NCBI RefSeq assembly: GCF_000411975.1
Contig: NZ_ASXG01000124.1
Location: 93,072 to 157,071, forward strand
Direction of reading: 5' to 3'
DNA length: 64,000 bases
Source of the DNA: Amycolatopsis orientalis DSM 43388
GTDB lineage: Bacteria > Actinomycetota > Actinomycetes > Mycobacteriales > Pseudonocardiaceae
Shown: one piece after another, positions 25,218-32,535 of the stretch
Numbering within the stretch: position 1 is the first letter of the stretch
How the letters are laid out: every line of letters starts with the position of its first letter
Made by a program: the position numbers and the translations under genes
The notes under the pieces: model-generated
What the model was told of the DNA's origin: nothing
The model's database searches: none
What the model saw: only the letters and a program-made list of their open reading frames with translations

Positions 25218-25324
25218 TCGCCAACCACATGCGTCCACAGTGGACCATTGACCGCCACTGGAGGGCGACCACGTGACCACAAACACCACCACCCAGGAAA
25301 TCACTCCGCAGGACTACGGCATCC

Positions 25325-25615
25325 ATGTTTCGTGCCCCACGGGGGTACCTGCGCGCCGCCTACGGCCAACCGGCGGCCGTCGCCTACTACGCAGGCCGCT
25401 CGTGGGTCGCGCGGCCGATGACCGATTTCCGACCCGATCAGCCCGGTCCGCACGGCCGGTGGAAGGTTCCCGGTCACGAGGTGACCGCCGACACCTATGA
25501 GGGCGCCTTCGCCGCGCTCGGCTTCCCGCGCGATCTCGACCTCGACCGCCCCGGGACGTGTAGCGCAATCGCAATCCGTAGCCGTAGCCGTAGGTCCACA
25601 GTGGGCAACCGTTAG
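25325..25615 (+). CDS. Unknown protein, 96 aa; probable N-terminal part in another frame from 25273
   Basis: The frame encodes YLRAAYGQPAAVAYYAGRSW and HEVTADTYEGAFAALGFPR, protein-like sequence with good codon bias. Its ATG at 25325 has no ribosome site. A better start (GTG 25273, after a palindrome and GGAGGG) opens MTTNTTTQEITPQDYGIHVS in a different frame, and that frame degenerates after a CCCC/GGGGG run at about 25335-25346. I suspect a +1/-1 indel in the homopolymer, either real or a sequencing error. Confidence 0.4.
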   Translation: MFRAPRGYLRAAYGQPAAVAYYAGRSWVARPMTDFRPDQPGPHGRWKVPGHEVTADTYEGAFAALGFPRDLDLDRPGTCSAIAIRSRSRRSTVGNR

Positions 25616-25624
25616 GAGGTCTCC

Positions 25625-26068
25625 ATGATCCGCAGTGCAGCGATCTACCTCGGGCGTGACCCGGTCGACACCATCTGGCTGGACACGATGTACGCGGCCA
25701 ACATCCACTCCGAGCGGGTGTCGCTCCTGGTCGCCACCCTCGACTCCGGCCGAGACGCGCTGGAGGCCACCGACCTCGGCGCCTATCTCGCCGGTGTCAC
25801 CAGCCTTGCAGACGAATGGCGTGACCGGTACGGCTCCGTCGACTTTCCCGCCTGCACCGTCCTGTCATCCCGGCAGCCCACCTACAGCCTGACCTACGGC
25901 GCCGGGCGCACCTGGGTCCGGCGCGGCACCGACCCTTGGCACCGGGCGACCACCGACCCGGCCGGGTCGCCCGAAACCTGCGACGACTTCAACCGCGTGC
26001 TCGCGTTCTTCGAAGGTGTCCCGGGCGACCCCTGCGAGGTATTGCTCCGTGAAGAAGCCTGCCGCTAG
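25625..26068 (+). CDS. Unknown protein, 147 aa, same paralogue family
   Basis: ATG 25625 follows AGGAGG and a palindrome copy (25594). The start MIRSAAIYLGRDPVDTIWL, the middle ADEWRDRYGSVD and YSLTYGAGRTWVRRGTDPW correspond in order to the domain in the proteins at 23583 and 26145 (motif Y-x-F/Y-G/D-x(2)-VW-x-R). The tail is acidic (FNRVLAFFEGVPGDP). The repeated occurrence of this domain suggests local duplication. Function unknown. Confidence 0.6.
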   Translation: MIRSAAIYLGRDPVDTIWLDTMYAANIHSERVSLLVATLDSGRDALEATDLGAYLAGVTSLADEWRDRYGSVDFPACTVLSSRQPTYSLTYGAGRTWVRRGTDPWHRATTDPAGSPETCDDFNRVLAFFEGVPGDPCEVLLREEACR

Positions 26069-26144
26069 CGCACCGCGCGGCGCCGAACGTACCAACTCCG
26101 CAATCCTTTGTATGTCCATAGTGGACAGAAAGGCGTGATGTGCC

Positions 26145-26891
26145 ATGACGAACTATGCCGCCTTCTACGTCGGCAGGGGTGAGAACGCCGAGTGGATCGG
26201 CACCGTGCGGGGCGACGGCGTACCCGGTGGGTTGGCTGCGGCAGAGGCCGGGCACCAGCCCCTCGACGCCACCAGCGAGACCGCCTACCGCGCTGCGGTC
26301 GCCGCGTTCCTGCGGGTATGGGAACAGTGGGTCGACCATGCCTACGTGCCCGACGAGTCCGACCCGAACGACTACAGCGAACTGGCCGACCTCGCGTATG
26401 CCTTCGACGACGGCCAGGTATGGACCCGCCGCACCCTCACCGACCCGTGGGAACCGGCACACGGCGCTTCGACGTCGTCGCCCGTTTCTGACCGCACCAC
26501 GGCCGACACCGACGCGACATTGCCGAGCGTGCAGCGGGGTGATCCGGTGCCCGGTGGCGTGACTGTAGTCGCGGTCGAGTCCGTCGGCCCCGGCAGTGTG
26601 GACGGCTGCTGGGATTGCGGACGGGCGTTCACCAGGGGTGAGGTGGTGGTGCGGGTGTGCGAGGTCGCCGCGCCGGAAGAGCGGTACGTCCTGCACCGGC
26701 ACTGCGTGGGGCTGCGCTACCTGGACCGGCCCCGCTATGTGCCGGTGCGCGAGCACGCGCAAACCTTCGCCCGTGTCGGCCGGGCCGTGGATGCCCTGGC
26801 CGAGCTGAGCGTTCCCGGCGGTGAGTTCGAGACGCTGATCGATGAGCTGGCCGACTCCTTCGGCGTGCTCCGCGCACTGGTGGAGGTCTGA
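26145..26891 (+). CDS. Unknown two-domain protein, 248 aa, same paralogue family plus Cys/His domain
   Basis: Residues 1-105 are the family domain: MTNYAAFYVGRGENAEWIG, AAVAAFLRVWEQWVDHAYV and LAYAFDDGQVWTRR. Residues 125-195 contain CWDCGRAFTRGEVVVRVCEV and then LHRHCVGLRY, a C-x2-C...C...H-x-x-C pattern likely to bind zinc. The last 50 residues are helical and acidic. It closes the palindrome-separated series and faces a strong terminator at 27028. Function unknown; the zinc module suggests nucleic-acid contact. Confidence 0.65.
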   Translation: MTNYAAFYVGRGENAEWIGTVRGDGVPGGLAAAEAGHQPLDATSETAYRAAVAAFLRVWEQWVDHAYVPDESDPNDYSELADLAYAFDDGQVWTRRTLTDPWEPAHGASTSSPVSDRTTADTDATLPSVQRGDPVPGGVTVVAVESVGPGSVDGCWDCGRAFTRGEVVVRVCEVAAPEERYVLHRHCVGLRYLDRPRYVPVREHAQTFARVGRAVDALAELSVPGGEFETLIDELADSFGVLRALVEV

Positions 26892-27027
26892 CCCGGCTGT
26901 GATGGCGCGTCGTGCAACGCGGCCACGCCTGGCATCCATAATGGACCGTGGGCTCCAGGTGTGGCCGTGCTTGCCCTTGCCCTGTTACCGGTCACGGTCG
27001 CATTTCGCGTGTCGGTAGACGTGCTGC

Positions 27028-27060
27028 TACCCCGACGGCCCGCGGTGGGCCGTCGGGGTA
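27028..27060. terminator. Bidirectional hairpin terminator between convergent genes
   Basis: TACCCCGACGGCCC at 27028-27041 is the exact reverse complement of 27047-27060, with a 5-base loop. It lies between the plus-strand series ending at 26891 and the minus-strand genes ending at 27072. The stem is very strong and the flanks supply only short T stretches, as is common for actinomycete terminators. Confidence 0.75.
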
Positions 27061-27071
27061 ACGGTTCGCCT

Positions 27072-27371
27072 TTACGCGGTCCAGGTGAAGCTGGCGGGGC
27101 TGTCACCGTCCTCGGTCGGGATGATGGTGATCGTCCAGAGCCAGTCGCATCCCACATTGCCGGGCAGCTTGCGGTGGTCGTAACGGCGCCCGCAGCGCAT
27201 TGTCAGGGAACGGTCGGGTACCAGCCAATGGTAAGCCAGCAGGGCGACGTCGACCCAGGTCCGGCACCCGCAGCACGGGTAAGTCAGCACGGCGTACCGG
27301 ATCCTGTTGCGGCGCAAGAGCACGGCGGGCTCGGTGGTGGTGTCGCCGCGCCGGTAGGTGCGGCGGGTCAC
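27072..27371 (-). CDS. Small Cys-rich unknown protein, 99 aa
   Basis: The GTG start overlaps the stop of the upstream gene (GTGA), so the two are coupled. The protein contains LTYPCCGCRTWVDVALLAYH, then MRCGRRYDHRKLPGNVGCDW, giving a CCxC...C...C set that may bind zinc. Aromatic beta-like strands follow (DWLWTITIIPTEDG). Unknown family. Confidence 0.55.
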   Translation of the reverse strand: MTRRTYRRGDTTTEPAVLLRRNRIRYAVLTYPCCGCRTWVDVALLAYHWLVPDRSLTMRCGRRYDHRKLPGNVGCDWLWTITIIPTEDGDSPASFTWTA

Positions 27372-27625
27372 CGCTGCCACCCCCGTTCGACAGTCGCGTA
27401 GGTGATCCACTCGCTGCGGATGTCCTCGACCAGCCGACCGGTCTCGCGGTCGTGCACGCTGATCCGCGACCCGATCCCGATCACCGGCCCGGACACCCGG
27501 CGCGGCACGTCTGCGGCACGGTGAGCCTCGGGGATCGTGGCCACGACGGCGAGTTCGTCACCGCGGTCGGTACCGCGGTGGGCCGCCCGCAACAGGGACA
27601 GCGGGTAGGGCGGGGTGAGCTGCAT
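27368..27625 (-). CDS. Small unknown protein, 85 aa
   Basis: The start is ATG 27625 with AAGGAGG upstream (read from the opposite strand). It is a compact beta-rich protein (ELAVVATIPEAHRAADVP, then GIGSRISVHDRETGRLVED). It forms a two-gene unit with the Cys-rich protein downstream. No family recognised. Confidence 0.55.
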   Translation of the reverse strand: MQLTPPYPLSLLRAAHRGTDRGDELAVVATIPEAHRAADVPRRVSGPVIGIGSRISVHDRETGRLVEDIRSEWITYATVERGWQR

Positions 27626-27715
27626 AGGAAAGTCCCTCCTTCGACGGGGTATCGACTGGAATGCCGGACCGGGGCGCCGCCGGGTCGTCGGCGGCGCCCC
27701 GGTCCGGGCGGCGGG

Positions 27716-28300
27716 TCAGTCGGCGGCGAGCTGGTAGCGGCGCGGCTCCCCCTGGGTCAGCGCGACCGTGCCGTTCTCAGCGAGCTTGTCCAGCGCGTTG
27801 CGCACGGCGCCGGAGGATCGGACCAGCTTGCGGCCGATCTCGCCGGCGGTGTAGGCGTTGTCGCGCCGATCCGGCTCGGACAGGAAGTCCTCGACCAGGC
27901 CGTGCAGCGCGCCCTTGGGCAGCCTGCCGCTCGGCGGCGCGTCGGTGACCGACTTCGCCGTAGCGGCCTTGGTTTCGGCGGTGTCGGCCTTCTTCCGCCG
28001 CGGCGCGGTCGTGTCGCGCTTGCGGGGCTTCGAGGTGTCCTCGACCGGCTCCGGCGGTGCCCAGCGGGCAGCGGCCTTGCGCCCGTCGTTGTCCTCGTCG
28101 GTCAGCCGCACGGCCTGCCCGTCGGTGGCCCAGACCGCGAGGAGCTTGGTCGCGGTCGACCCGCCGATGCCTGCCAGGTCGGCCAGCTCTCGGGCGGTCT
28201 TGCCCGGGTTGCGGCGCAGCGCGGTGCGCAGCTTGTCCGCGGCTGACGGGCCGCTGCTGCCGTTCGTGGTGGCCTTCGCCGTCTTGGTGGTGCGTGGCAT
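27716..28300 (-). CDS. Probable DNA-binding protein with two winged-helix-like segments, 194 aa
   Basis: ATG 28300 lies after GGGAG. The N-terminal segment (AADKLRTALRRNPGKTAREL, ADLAGIGGSTATKLLAVW) and the C-terminal segment (DNAYTAGEIGRKLVRSSGAV, RNALDKLAENGTVAL) both read as winged helix-turn-helix domains of the MarR/GntR-like kind. They are joined by a basic Lys/Arg/Pro/Thr linker. Such two-headed proteins are found on large actinomycete elements and could regulate the palindrome-bearing operon or act as a nucleoid protein. Target unknown. Confidence 0.65.
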   Translation of the reverse strand: MPRTTKTAKATTNGSSGPSAADKLRTALRRNPGKTARELADLAGIGGSTATKLLAVWATDGQAVRLTDEDNDGRKAAARWAPPEPVEDTSKPRKRDTTAPRRKKADTAETKAATAKSVTDAPPSGRLPKGALHGLVEDFLSEPDRRDNAYTAGEIGRKLVRSSGAVRNALDKLAENGTVALTQGEPRRYQLAAD

Positions 28301-28680
28301 GACGATGCACTCCCTTGAATCGGGTTGGTTGTGATGGTCATGCCCCCGGGGGCTTGTAGCCCTCCGGCGCGCTACCGGGGTTGTTCGGGCCACGCGTCCA
28401 TCAACGCTCGATCCCCGGGCGAAGTCAACGGGTCCGTCCAAACAAGACGGACGTCTTCCTGTGGCGCCCGTTTGTGACCGGTCGCCGTAGTTGGCGACGT
28501 TTGGTCACTACGGTTGGCGAATGGCATGTGCGGCGGCCAAAGACAAAGGCATGCTTGACATCTACCCGCAGATCGAGCGTGGATGGAACCCGCAACGCAT
28601 CGCGGCTCGGTTCCTAGTCGAGCCAATAGACCCAGCAAACGAGAGTCGATGTAAAGCCGAACACCTTGCGGAGGCAACAG
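28301..28680. other. Divergent regulatory stretch, no confident gene
   Basis: This 380-bp gap contains a short hairpin at about 28432-28452 (GTCCGTC/GACGGAC), the near-repeat CCGTAGTTGGCGACG / CTACGGTTGGCGAATGG, and at 28554-28585 a sequence similar to the promoter-like repeats at 28994 and 29587. An 84-codon frame (28491-28745) crosses it but lacks support. Confidence 0.4.
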
Positions 28681-28890
28681 ATGATCAAGCTACGTACCTG
28701 GACCTGTGGCGATCCGGAGCCGTACCCCTGGCCGGACCTTCGTGACCGCCAAGGGCGCAAATGGGTCTCGTGTCCAGCGGGTTGGCATCTTGACCAGTCC
28801 GATTCGGGCGGTGCCCTGTGTGTCGGCTGGGCCACGTTGACGAAGCTGCATGGCCCGCTCGCCGAGGAACCTTCATGCGGCGTCCGGTGA
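28681..28890 (+). CDS. Small unknown protein, 69 aa
   Basis: ATG 28681 follows GGAGGC. The protein is Trp/Cys-containing (LRTWTCGDPEPYPWPDLRD, then WVSCPAGWHLDQSDSGG). It is plausible as a small secreted-type or zinc-associated domain, but there is no signal peptide. Unknown. Confidence 0.35.
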   Translation: MIKLRTWTCGDPEPYPWPDLRDRQGRKWVSCPAGWHLDQSDSGGALCVGWATLTKLHGPLAEEPSCGVR

Positions 28891-28993
28891 CAGCACGCCA
28901 CGCGAGAATCGATTCGATGGACTTCGTCCGCCAACTGCCGTGACCAAGCTCCGCGAAATATGGCGACCTGGCACACCAGGTTTCCGTTGTGCT

Positions 28994-29025
28994 GCTTGAC
29001 ATTCCGGCACGAGTCGAGCGTCCAT
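28994..29025 (+). promoter_or_regulatory. 32-nt promoter-like direct repeat, copy 1
   Basis: It begins GCTTGACATTCCGG and ends GTCCAT. It matches copy 2 at 29587-29618 in 29 of 32 positions. A consensus -35 (TTGACA) is present. The distance from the repeat end to the start codon is 51 bases here and 50 in copy 2, so the whole leader layout is conserved. Confidence 0.65.
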
Positions 29026-29076
29026 GTTGACCGCGCGGGAACCGCGCAACACCTCCACGGAAAGGACACCGCAACC

Positions 29077-29508
29077 ATGCTGGACACCGCCCCCGCGACC
29101 GAGAACGGACACCCCGTGGATTACGTGATCGGCGATCATTTCGACGACACGGCGACCCTGCCGCTGTCCGACGTGGCCAAACGGCTCGAACGCGACATCC
29201 TCGACGTGCAGGGCGATGACCTGATCGTCCGCGAGGCCGCGTTTGATGTCACGGCCGCGGATTCCGGCCCGCATGGCGTCGTGCGCGTCGCGGTGTCCGG
29301 GCTGGCGACCGCTGCCGCGTCCGCCGGGACCGATAGCGACGTCATCTGCGACACGATCCAGAGTGTGTTCGAGCTGGCTAGCAACTACAACCGGGTCGAG
29401 CGCCTGCGGCCCGACCAGTGCCGGTTCATCCTCGCGGTCGACGTCATGTCCGACTGCGACGGCATCGTCGGCGGGTTCATCGGAACCATGCGTTTCCACG
29501 ATTGGTGA
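29077..29508 (+). CDS. Unknown acidic protein, 143 aa
   Basis: ATG 29077 follows GGAAAGGA. The protein is acidic, with an alternating alpha/beta pattern (DLIVREAAFDVTAADSG, VVRVAVSGLATAAASAGTD, CRFILAVDVMSDCDGIVG). No motif was recognised. It shares its promoter-like repeat and leader layout with the gene at 29669, so both are probably expressed together under one regulator. Phage or plasmid accessory role likely; function unknown. Confidence 0.6.
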   Translation: MLDTAPATENGHPVDYVIGDHFDDTATLPLSDVAKRLERDILDVQGDDLIVREAAFDVTAADSGPHGVVRVAVSGLATAAASAGTDSDVICDTIQSVFELASNYNRVERLRPDQCRFILAVDVMSDCDGIVGGFIGTMRFHDW

Positions 29509-29586
29509 CCCGACTCCGCGTGCCGGTGGTCGCCGTTCGAGGCGAACGGCGACTACCGGCGCCTACTGCCCGCGTTTCGTTGCGAC

Positions 29587-29618
29587 GCTTGACATTCCGG
29601 GCCGAGTCGACCGTCCAT
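29587..29618 (+). promoter_or_regulatory. 32-nt promoter-like direct repeat, copy 2
   Basis: The copy carries GCTTGACATTCCGGGCCG at its start and GTCCAT at its end, three substitutions from copy 1. It precedes the ATG at 29669 by 50 bases. A TTGACA -35 is clear; a TANNNT -10 is not, so the repeat may also include an activator site. Confidence 0.65.
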
Positions 29619-29668
29619 TCGGTGGTCGGAACACCCCGGCGCCCACGACACGGAAGGAACACCGACCC

Positions 29669-30175
29669 ATGAATGCACCCCTGTTCGCCACCTTGACGGT
29701 GCGCGCCGGCGACTTCGACGTGCACGGCACGTTCGGCTCGCACGGCGACGCGGCGGTGGCCGCCGACTGGCTGACCGACGAGGACACCTTCGCGCGCCCC
29801 CTCGTGTTGCACCGGCCGGACGCCGACCCGCTGACCACCCACGCCACCGCCGACATGACCGGCGACGTGATCGAGCTGCCCACCGTGGTCGCCGACCTGC
29901 TCGCCGCCCACGACACCGACCCGGACACCGCGGGCGCGGTGGTGGTGTCGCTGCTGATCGACCCGCCCGCCCGGCGGCTGGCGCTGTTCGTCGGCCCGTT
30001 CGCCACCGTCACGTCGGCGCGGGCCTGGATCGCCAAGGCGGCGGGTGCCTCGCGGTCGGGCACGTACCGGGCGGGGCTGCGGATTCACCCGCTGCGCCGC
30101 ACCGACCTGGTCCCCGTGGCGACCGTGGCACCCGGGCCGGACACCGCGCCGGGCATGGCCGAGGAGGTGGCCTGA
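29669..30175 (+). CDS. Unknown protein, 168 aa
   Basis: ATG 29669 follows GGAAGGA. The protein contains ATLTVRAGDFDVHGTFGSHG, ADWLTDEDTFARPLVLHRPD and a hydrophobic strand VVVSLLIDPPARRLALFVG. This suggests a two-layer alpha/beta fold. There is no catalytic signature. It is followed one base after its stop by the gene at 30177, so it starts a two- or three-gene operon. Function unknown. Confidence 0.6.
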   Translation: MNAPLFATLTVRAGDFDVHGTFGSHGDAAVAADWLTDEDTFARPLVLHRPDADPLTTHATADMTGDVIELPTVVADLLAAHDTDPDTAGAVVVSLLIDPPARRLALFVGPFATVTSARAWIAKAAGASRSGTYRAGLRIHPLRRTDLVPVATVAPGPDTAPGMAEEVA

Positions 30176-30176
30176 C

Positions 30177-30980
30177 GTGACCGTCCGGCTGGAGGTCGCC
30201 CCCGCCGCACCCGTACCGGCGGACAGCACACGCAGCCTCGCGGACCTACGGGTCGCCGAGGCGCTGGGCCACGAGGCCGCGGTACTGATCGCCGATGGCG
30301 GCATTCAGGCGGTCCCGATGCGGATGCCGCCCGGCGCCTGGGCGCTGCTGGTCACCGCCGCGGACCGGCGGGCTGCCAACGGCGAGGTGGTGCTGTTCGC
30401 CGGGCAATGGTGCGAGCACGAGTACCCGGCGTCCGGGTGCGATGGCGACCTCGTCCTCCGGCTGGCCCCGCCCGCAACGACCGATGCCGACGACGCGGTG
30501 GCCGTGCGGCTCGCGCTGGCCGACCACGGCCGGTGGATGCCCGCGGGAATGTGGCCTCGCCTCGGCGGCGACTGGCCCGCCGTGGTGGCCCCTGCCGCCG
30601 CCGCCATCATGGGCAGCTACATCGACGCCGCGGAAGCCGACCCGCCCGCGCCGCGCCCGATGCGGGTGTTCGGCAACCGGTCGGTGGCGCGAGTCGGCGT
30701 GCGTGACCTGCTCGACGCGGGCCTGCTGGACGCCGGTGACGAGCTGGTCTACCGGCGGCCCGGTCTCGGCGTGCACCGCACCGGCCAGGTGACTGCGCAG
30801 GGCATGCTGCGACTGGACGACGGCCGCCTGTTCACCACGCCCTCCGCCGCGACCACCGCGCTTGGCAGCCCGCACCAGAACGGGTGGGCCTTCTGGTGCC
30901 GCGCCCGCGACGGCCGGACCCTTCTCGACCTCCGCAACGAATACAGGTCCACTATGGACGGACGCCGTGCCGCGGGATGA
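30177..30980 (+). CDS. Unknown protein, 267 aa
   Basis: GTG 30177 is one base after the upstream stop, with GAGGAGG in the end of that gene. Residues 80-90 contain WCEHEYPASGCDGD, and a repeat-like MRVFGNRSVARVGVRDLLDA segment follows, then LVYRRPGLGVHRTGQVTAQG and DGRTLLDLRNEYRSTMDG. The C-terminal ~100 residues resemble the small alpha/beta domain found appended to type IV/restriction-like proteins (GVRDLLDAGLLDAGDEL), but I cannot name a family. A degenerate GTCCAC palindrome lies near its 3' end (30947). Confidence 0.55.
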   Translation: MTVRLEVAPAAPVPADSTRSLADLRVAEALGHEAAVLIADGGIQAVPMRMPPGAWALLVTAADRRAANGEVVLFAGQWCEHEYPASGCDGDLVLRLAPPATTDADDAVAVRLALADHGRWMPAGMWPRLGGDWPAVVAPAAAAIMGSYIDAAEADPPAPRPMRVFGNRSVARVGVRDLLDAGLLDAGDELVYRRPGLGVHRTGQVTAQGMLRLDDGRLFTTPSAATTALGSPHQNGWAFWCRARDGRTLLDLRNEYRSTMDGRRAAG

Positions 30981-30990
30981 GGTGCCCCGC

Positions 30991-31491
30991 ATGACCCCGG
31001 GCGCGGCCTGCCGAGTGTCCACACCGGACGCGAAGCGGGCCGTGCTCGCCACCTTCCACCATCCGCACTGGACCGCCCCGGTTCGTGAGGCGCCCGGCCT
31101 GCTCCGCCATCGGCGCCACGACTGCGAACTGCGCGTGCGTGCCTCCGACGGGGTGGTGTGCTACGTCGCGTTCCGCACCGCCAGCGAACCCGCCAGGCCG
31201 CGCCCGGCGCGCGTGCGGGCCGCACCGGCACGCCGACGCCGACGCGGCGGCGCCGGAACCGTCTGGCCCACCACCTGGCGCGAACTCCGAGCCCGGCTGC
31301 GGGCGACCGGATGCGGGCTGACCCGCCGCGGAAAGCACTGGCGCGTCGCGTTGCCCGGCGGACGGACCTACACCCTCCCGTGTACCGCGTCGGACCACCG
31401 CGCCCTGCGCAACGCCGCCCACGAGCTGGCCGGACTCGGCGTCGACCTTCGTCGGCCTAACGAACAACGCTACCGACGCGCGGCAGGCTGA
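30991..31491 (+). CDS. Unknown protein with HicA-like C-terminal domain, 166 aa
   Basis: The start at ATG 30991 is chosen after GAGG; an overlapping GTG at 30967 is possible. The C-terminal 60 residues (TWRELRARLRATGCGLTRRG, KHWRVALPGGRTYTLPCTAS) resemble the small dsRNA-binding-like HicA fold: a leading helix, an internal G-K/S-H position and a strand pair. The N-terminal 90 residues include a basic linker. No HicB-like antitoxin is adjacent, so toxin activity is doubtful. It ends 26 bases before the convergent secretion operon. Confidence 0.5.
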   Translation: MTPGAACRVSTPDAKRAVLATFHHPHWTAPVREAPGLLRHRRHDCELRVRASDGVVCYVAFRTASEPARPRPARVRAAPARRRRRGGAGTVWPTTWRELRARLRATGCGLTRRGKHWRVALPGGRTYTLPCTASDHRALRNAAHELAGLGVDLRRPNEQRYRRAAG

Positions 31492-31517
31492 CCTCGTGTC
31501 AGGCGGATCATGGGTGC

Positions 31518-32525
31518 TCATCGAATGCCGCCCGGATCTCGCTGTGTCGCTTGCGGGGCACACAGCGGTGGTCCGTTCTGCTGCTGGTAGAAGCCAGCCG
31601 GGTCGACGGGTTGTCCGCCGGGCTCGACTTGGAAGTGCAGGTGCGGGCCGGTGGACTCGCCGCGGTCGCCGACCTCGGCGATTGGCTGTCCAGTTTGGAC
31701 GGGCTGGCCGACGGCGACGAGGTTGCGGTTGTTGTGGCCATAGGTGGTGATTACCCCGCCTGTGTGTTCGATGCGAACCCACAGGCCGTAGCCGCTGGCC
31801 GGGCCGGAGGCGATCACGCGCCCGCCGCTGGCGGCCACGATCGGGGTGCCGATCGGTTCGGCGATATCCTGCCCACGGTGGAATTCCCCGCCCCGTGGCC
31901 CGAAGCCCGAGGTGCAGCGCCCCGCGACCGGGGGCACCCACCCTCCGCTGCTCGGTGGAACTGGGGCAGGGGCGCAGGCCACGCCGGTCAGCGCGCCGAC
32001 CATCTTCCGCGCGACTGGCTCGAATTTGGCGTATCGGTCGGGGAAGCCGGAGGCTTGCACGGCTTGCGCGGCGGGTGCGAGTCCCATCTGTTGCCAGTTC
32101 GGCAGCGCGAGCAGGTGCCGGTAGAACTGGGTGGCGGCGTAGGTGGGGTCGGTGACTTGCTGCGCGCTGCCCCAGCCCATCGAAGGGCGCTGCTGGAACA
32201 GCCCCAAGGAGTCCCGGTCGCCGTAGTTCAGGTTGCGGAGCTGGGACTCGGTGATCGCGGTAGCGACCGCGATCACCCATCCATACTCGGGGACGTTGAG
32301 CTGTTTGCCGACGGCGAGGATGGTGGCGGCGTTGGCTATCTGGTCGGCGCCGTACCCGGCCACGCTGCCGGTGGGTGTGCCGGTCGTCGCGCAGGCGATG
32401 ACCCCGCCTTCGCCGCCGCTGGCCCCGTCGGTGCCCAGGACCGCGCCGAGGGTGGCGGAGAGGAGCAGTACTGGCGCGAGGGCCACGCAGCCTGCGGCCA
32501 CGGCGATTTTCACGCTGGCTTTCAC
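31518..32525 (-). CDS. Transglycosylase-like plus M23 peptidase (VirB1-like hydrolase)
   Basis: The protein has 335 residues, GTG 32525 with AGGAGG upstream. A signal/membrane segment spans residues 5-28. A transglycosylase-like domain at about 60-170 (VIAVATAITESQLRNLNYGD, LGLFQQRPSMGWGS) is followed by an M23 LytM-type domain at about 205-320, with zinc ligands in HRGQDI and HLHFQVEPGG. Such hydrolases open peptidoglycan for the mating channel. It is the last gene of the T4SS operon (minus strand). Two wall-cutting activities in one polypeptide are typical of Gram-positive conjugation loci. Confidence 0.85.
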   Translation of the reverse strand: MKASVKIAVAAGCVALAPVLLLSATLGAVLGTDGASGGEGGVIACATTGTPTGSVAGYGADQIANAATILAVGKQLNVPEYGWVIAVATAITESQLRNLNYGDRDSLGLFQQRPSMGWGSAQQVTDPTYAATQFYRHLLALPNWQQMGLAPAAQAVQASGFPDRYAKFEPVARKMVGALTGVACAPAPVPPSSGGWVPPVAGRCTSGFGPRGGEFHRGQDIAEPIGTPIVAASGGRVIASGPASGYGLWVRIEHTGGVITTYGHNNRNLVAVGQPVQTGQPIAEVGDRGESTGPHLHFQVEPGGQPVDPAGFYQQQNGPPLCAPQATQRDPGGIR

Positions 32526-32535
32526 GCGGTCCTCC

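Larger units (their letters stand above)
23931..30959. repeat. Array of 13-bp palindromes GTCCACAGTGGAC between small genes
   Basis: Exact copies lie at 23931, 24383, 24664 and 25233. One-mismatch copies are at 24213 and 26114 (GTCCATAGTGGAC) and 25594 (GTCCACAGTGGGC). More degenerate copies are at 26934 and 30947 (GTCCACTATGGAC). The arms GTCCAC/GTGGAC surround one central base. Six copies end 14-27 bases upstream of a start codon, in front of the genes at 23958, 24415, 24700, 25273, 25625 and 26145. That places them in the leader next to the ribosome site. They could be operators of a common regulator, mRNA hairpins or recombination sites of gene cassettes. Confidence 0.75.

Noticed and set aside
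28491-28745. An 84-codon ORF
   Set aside because: No ribosome site, crosses a promoter-like repeat and overlaps the better-supported ORF at 28681.
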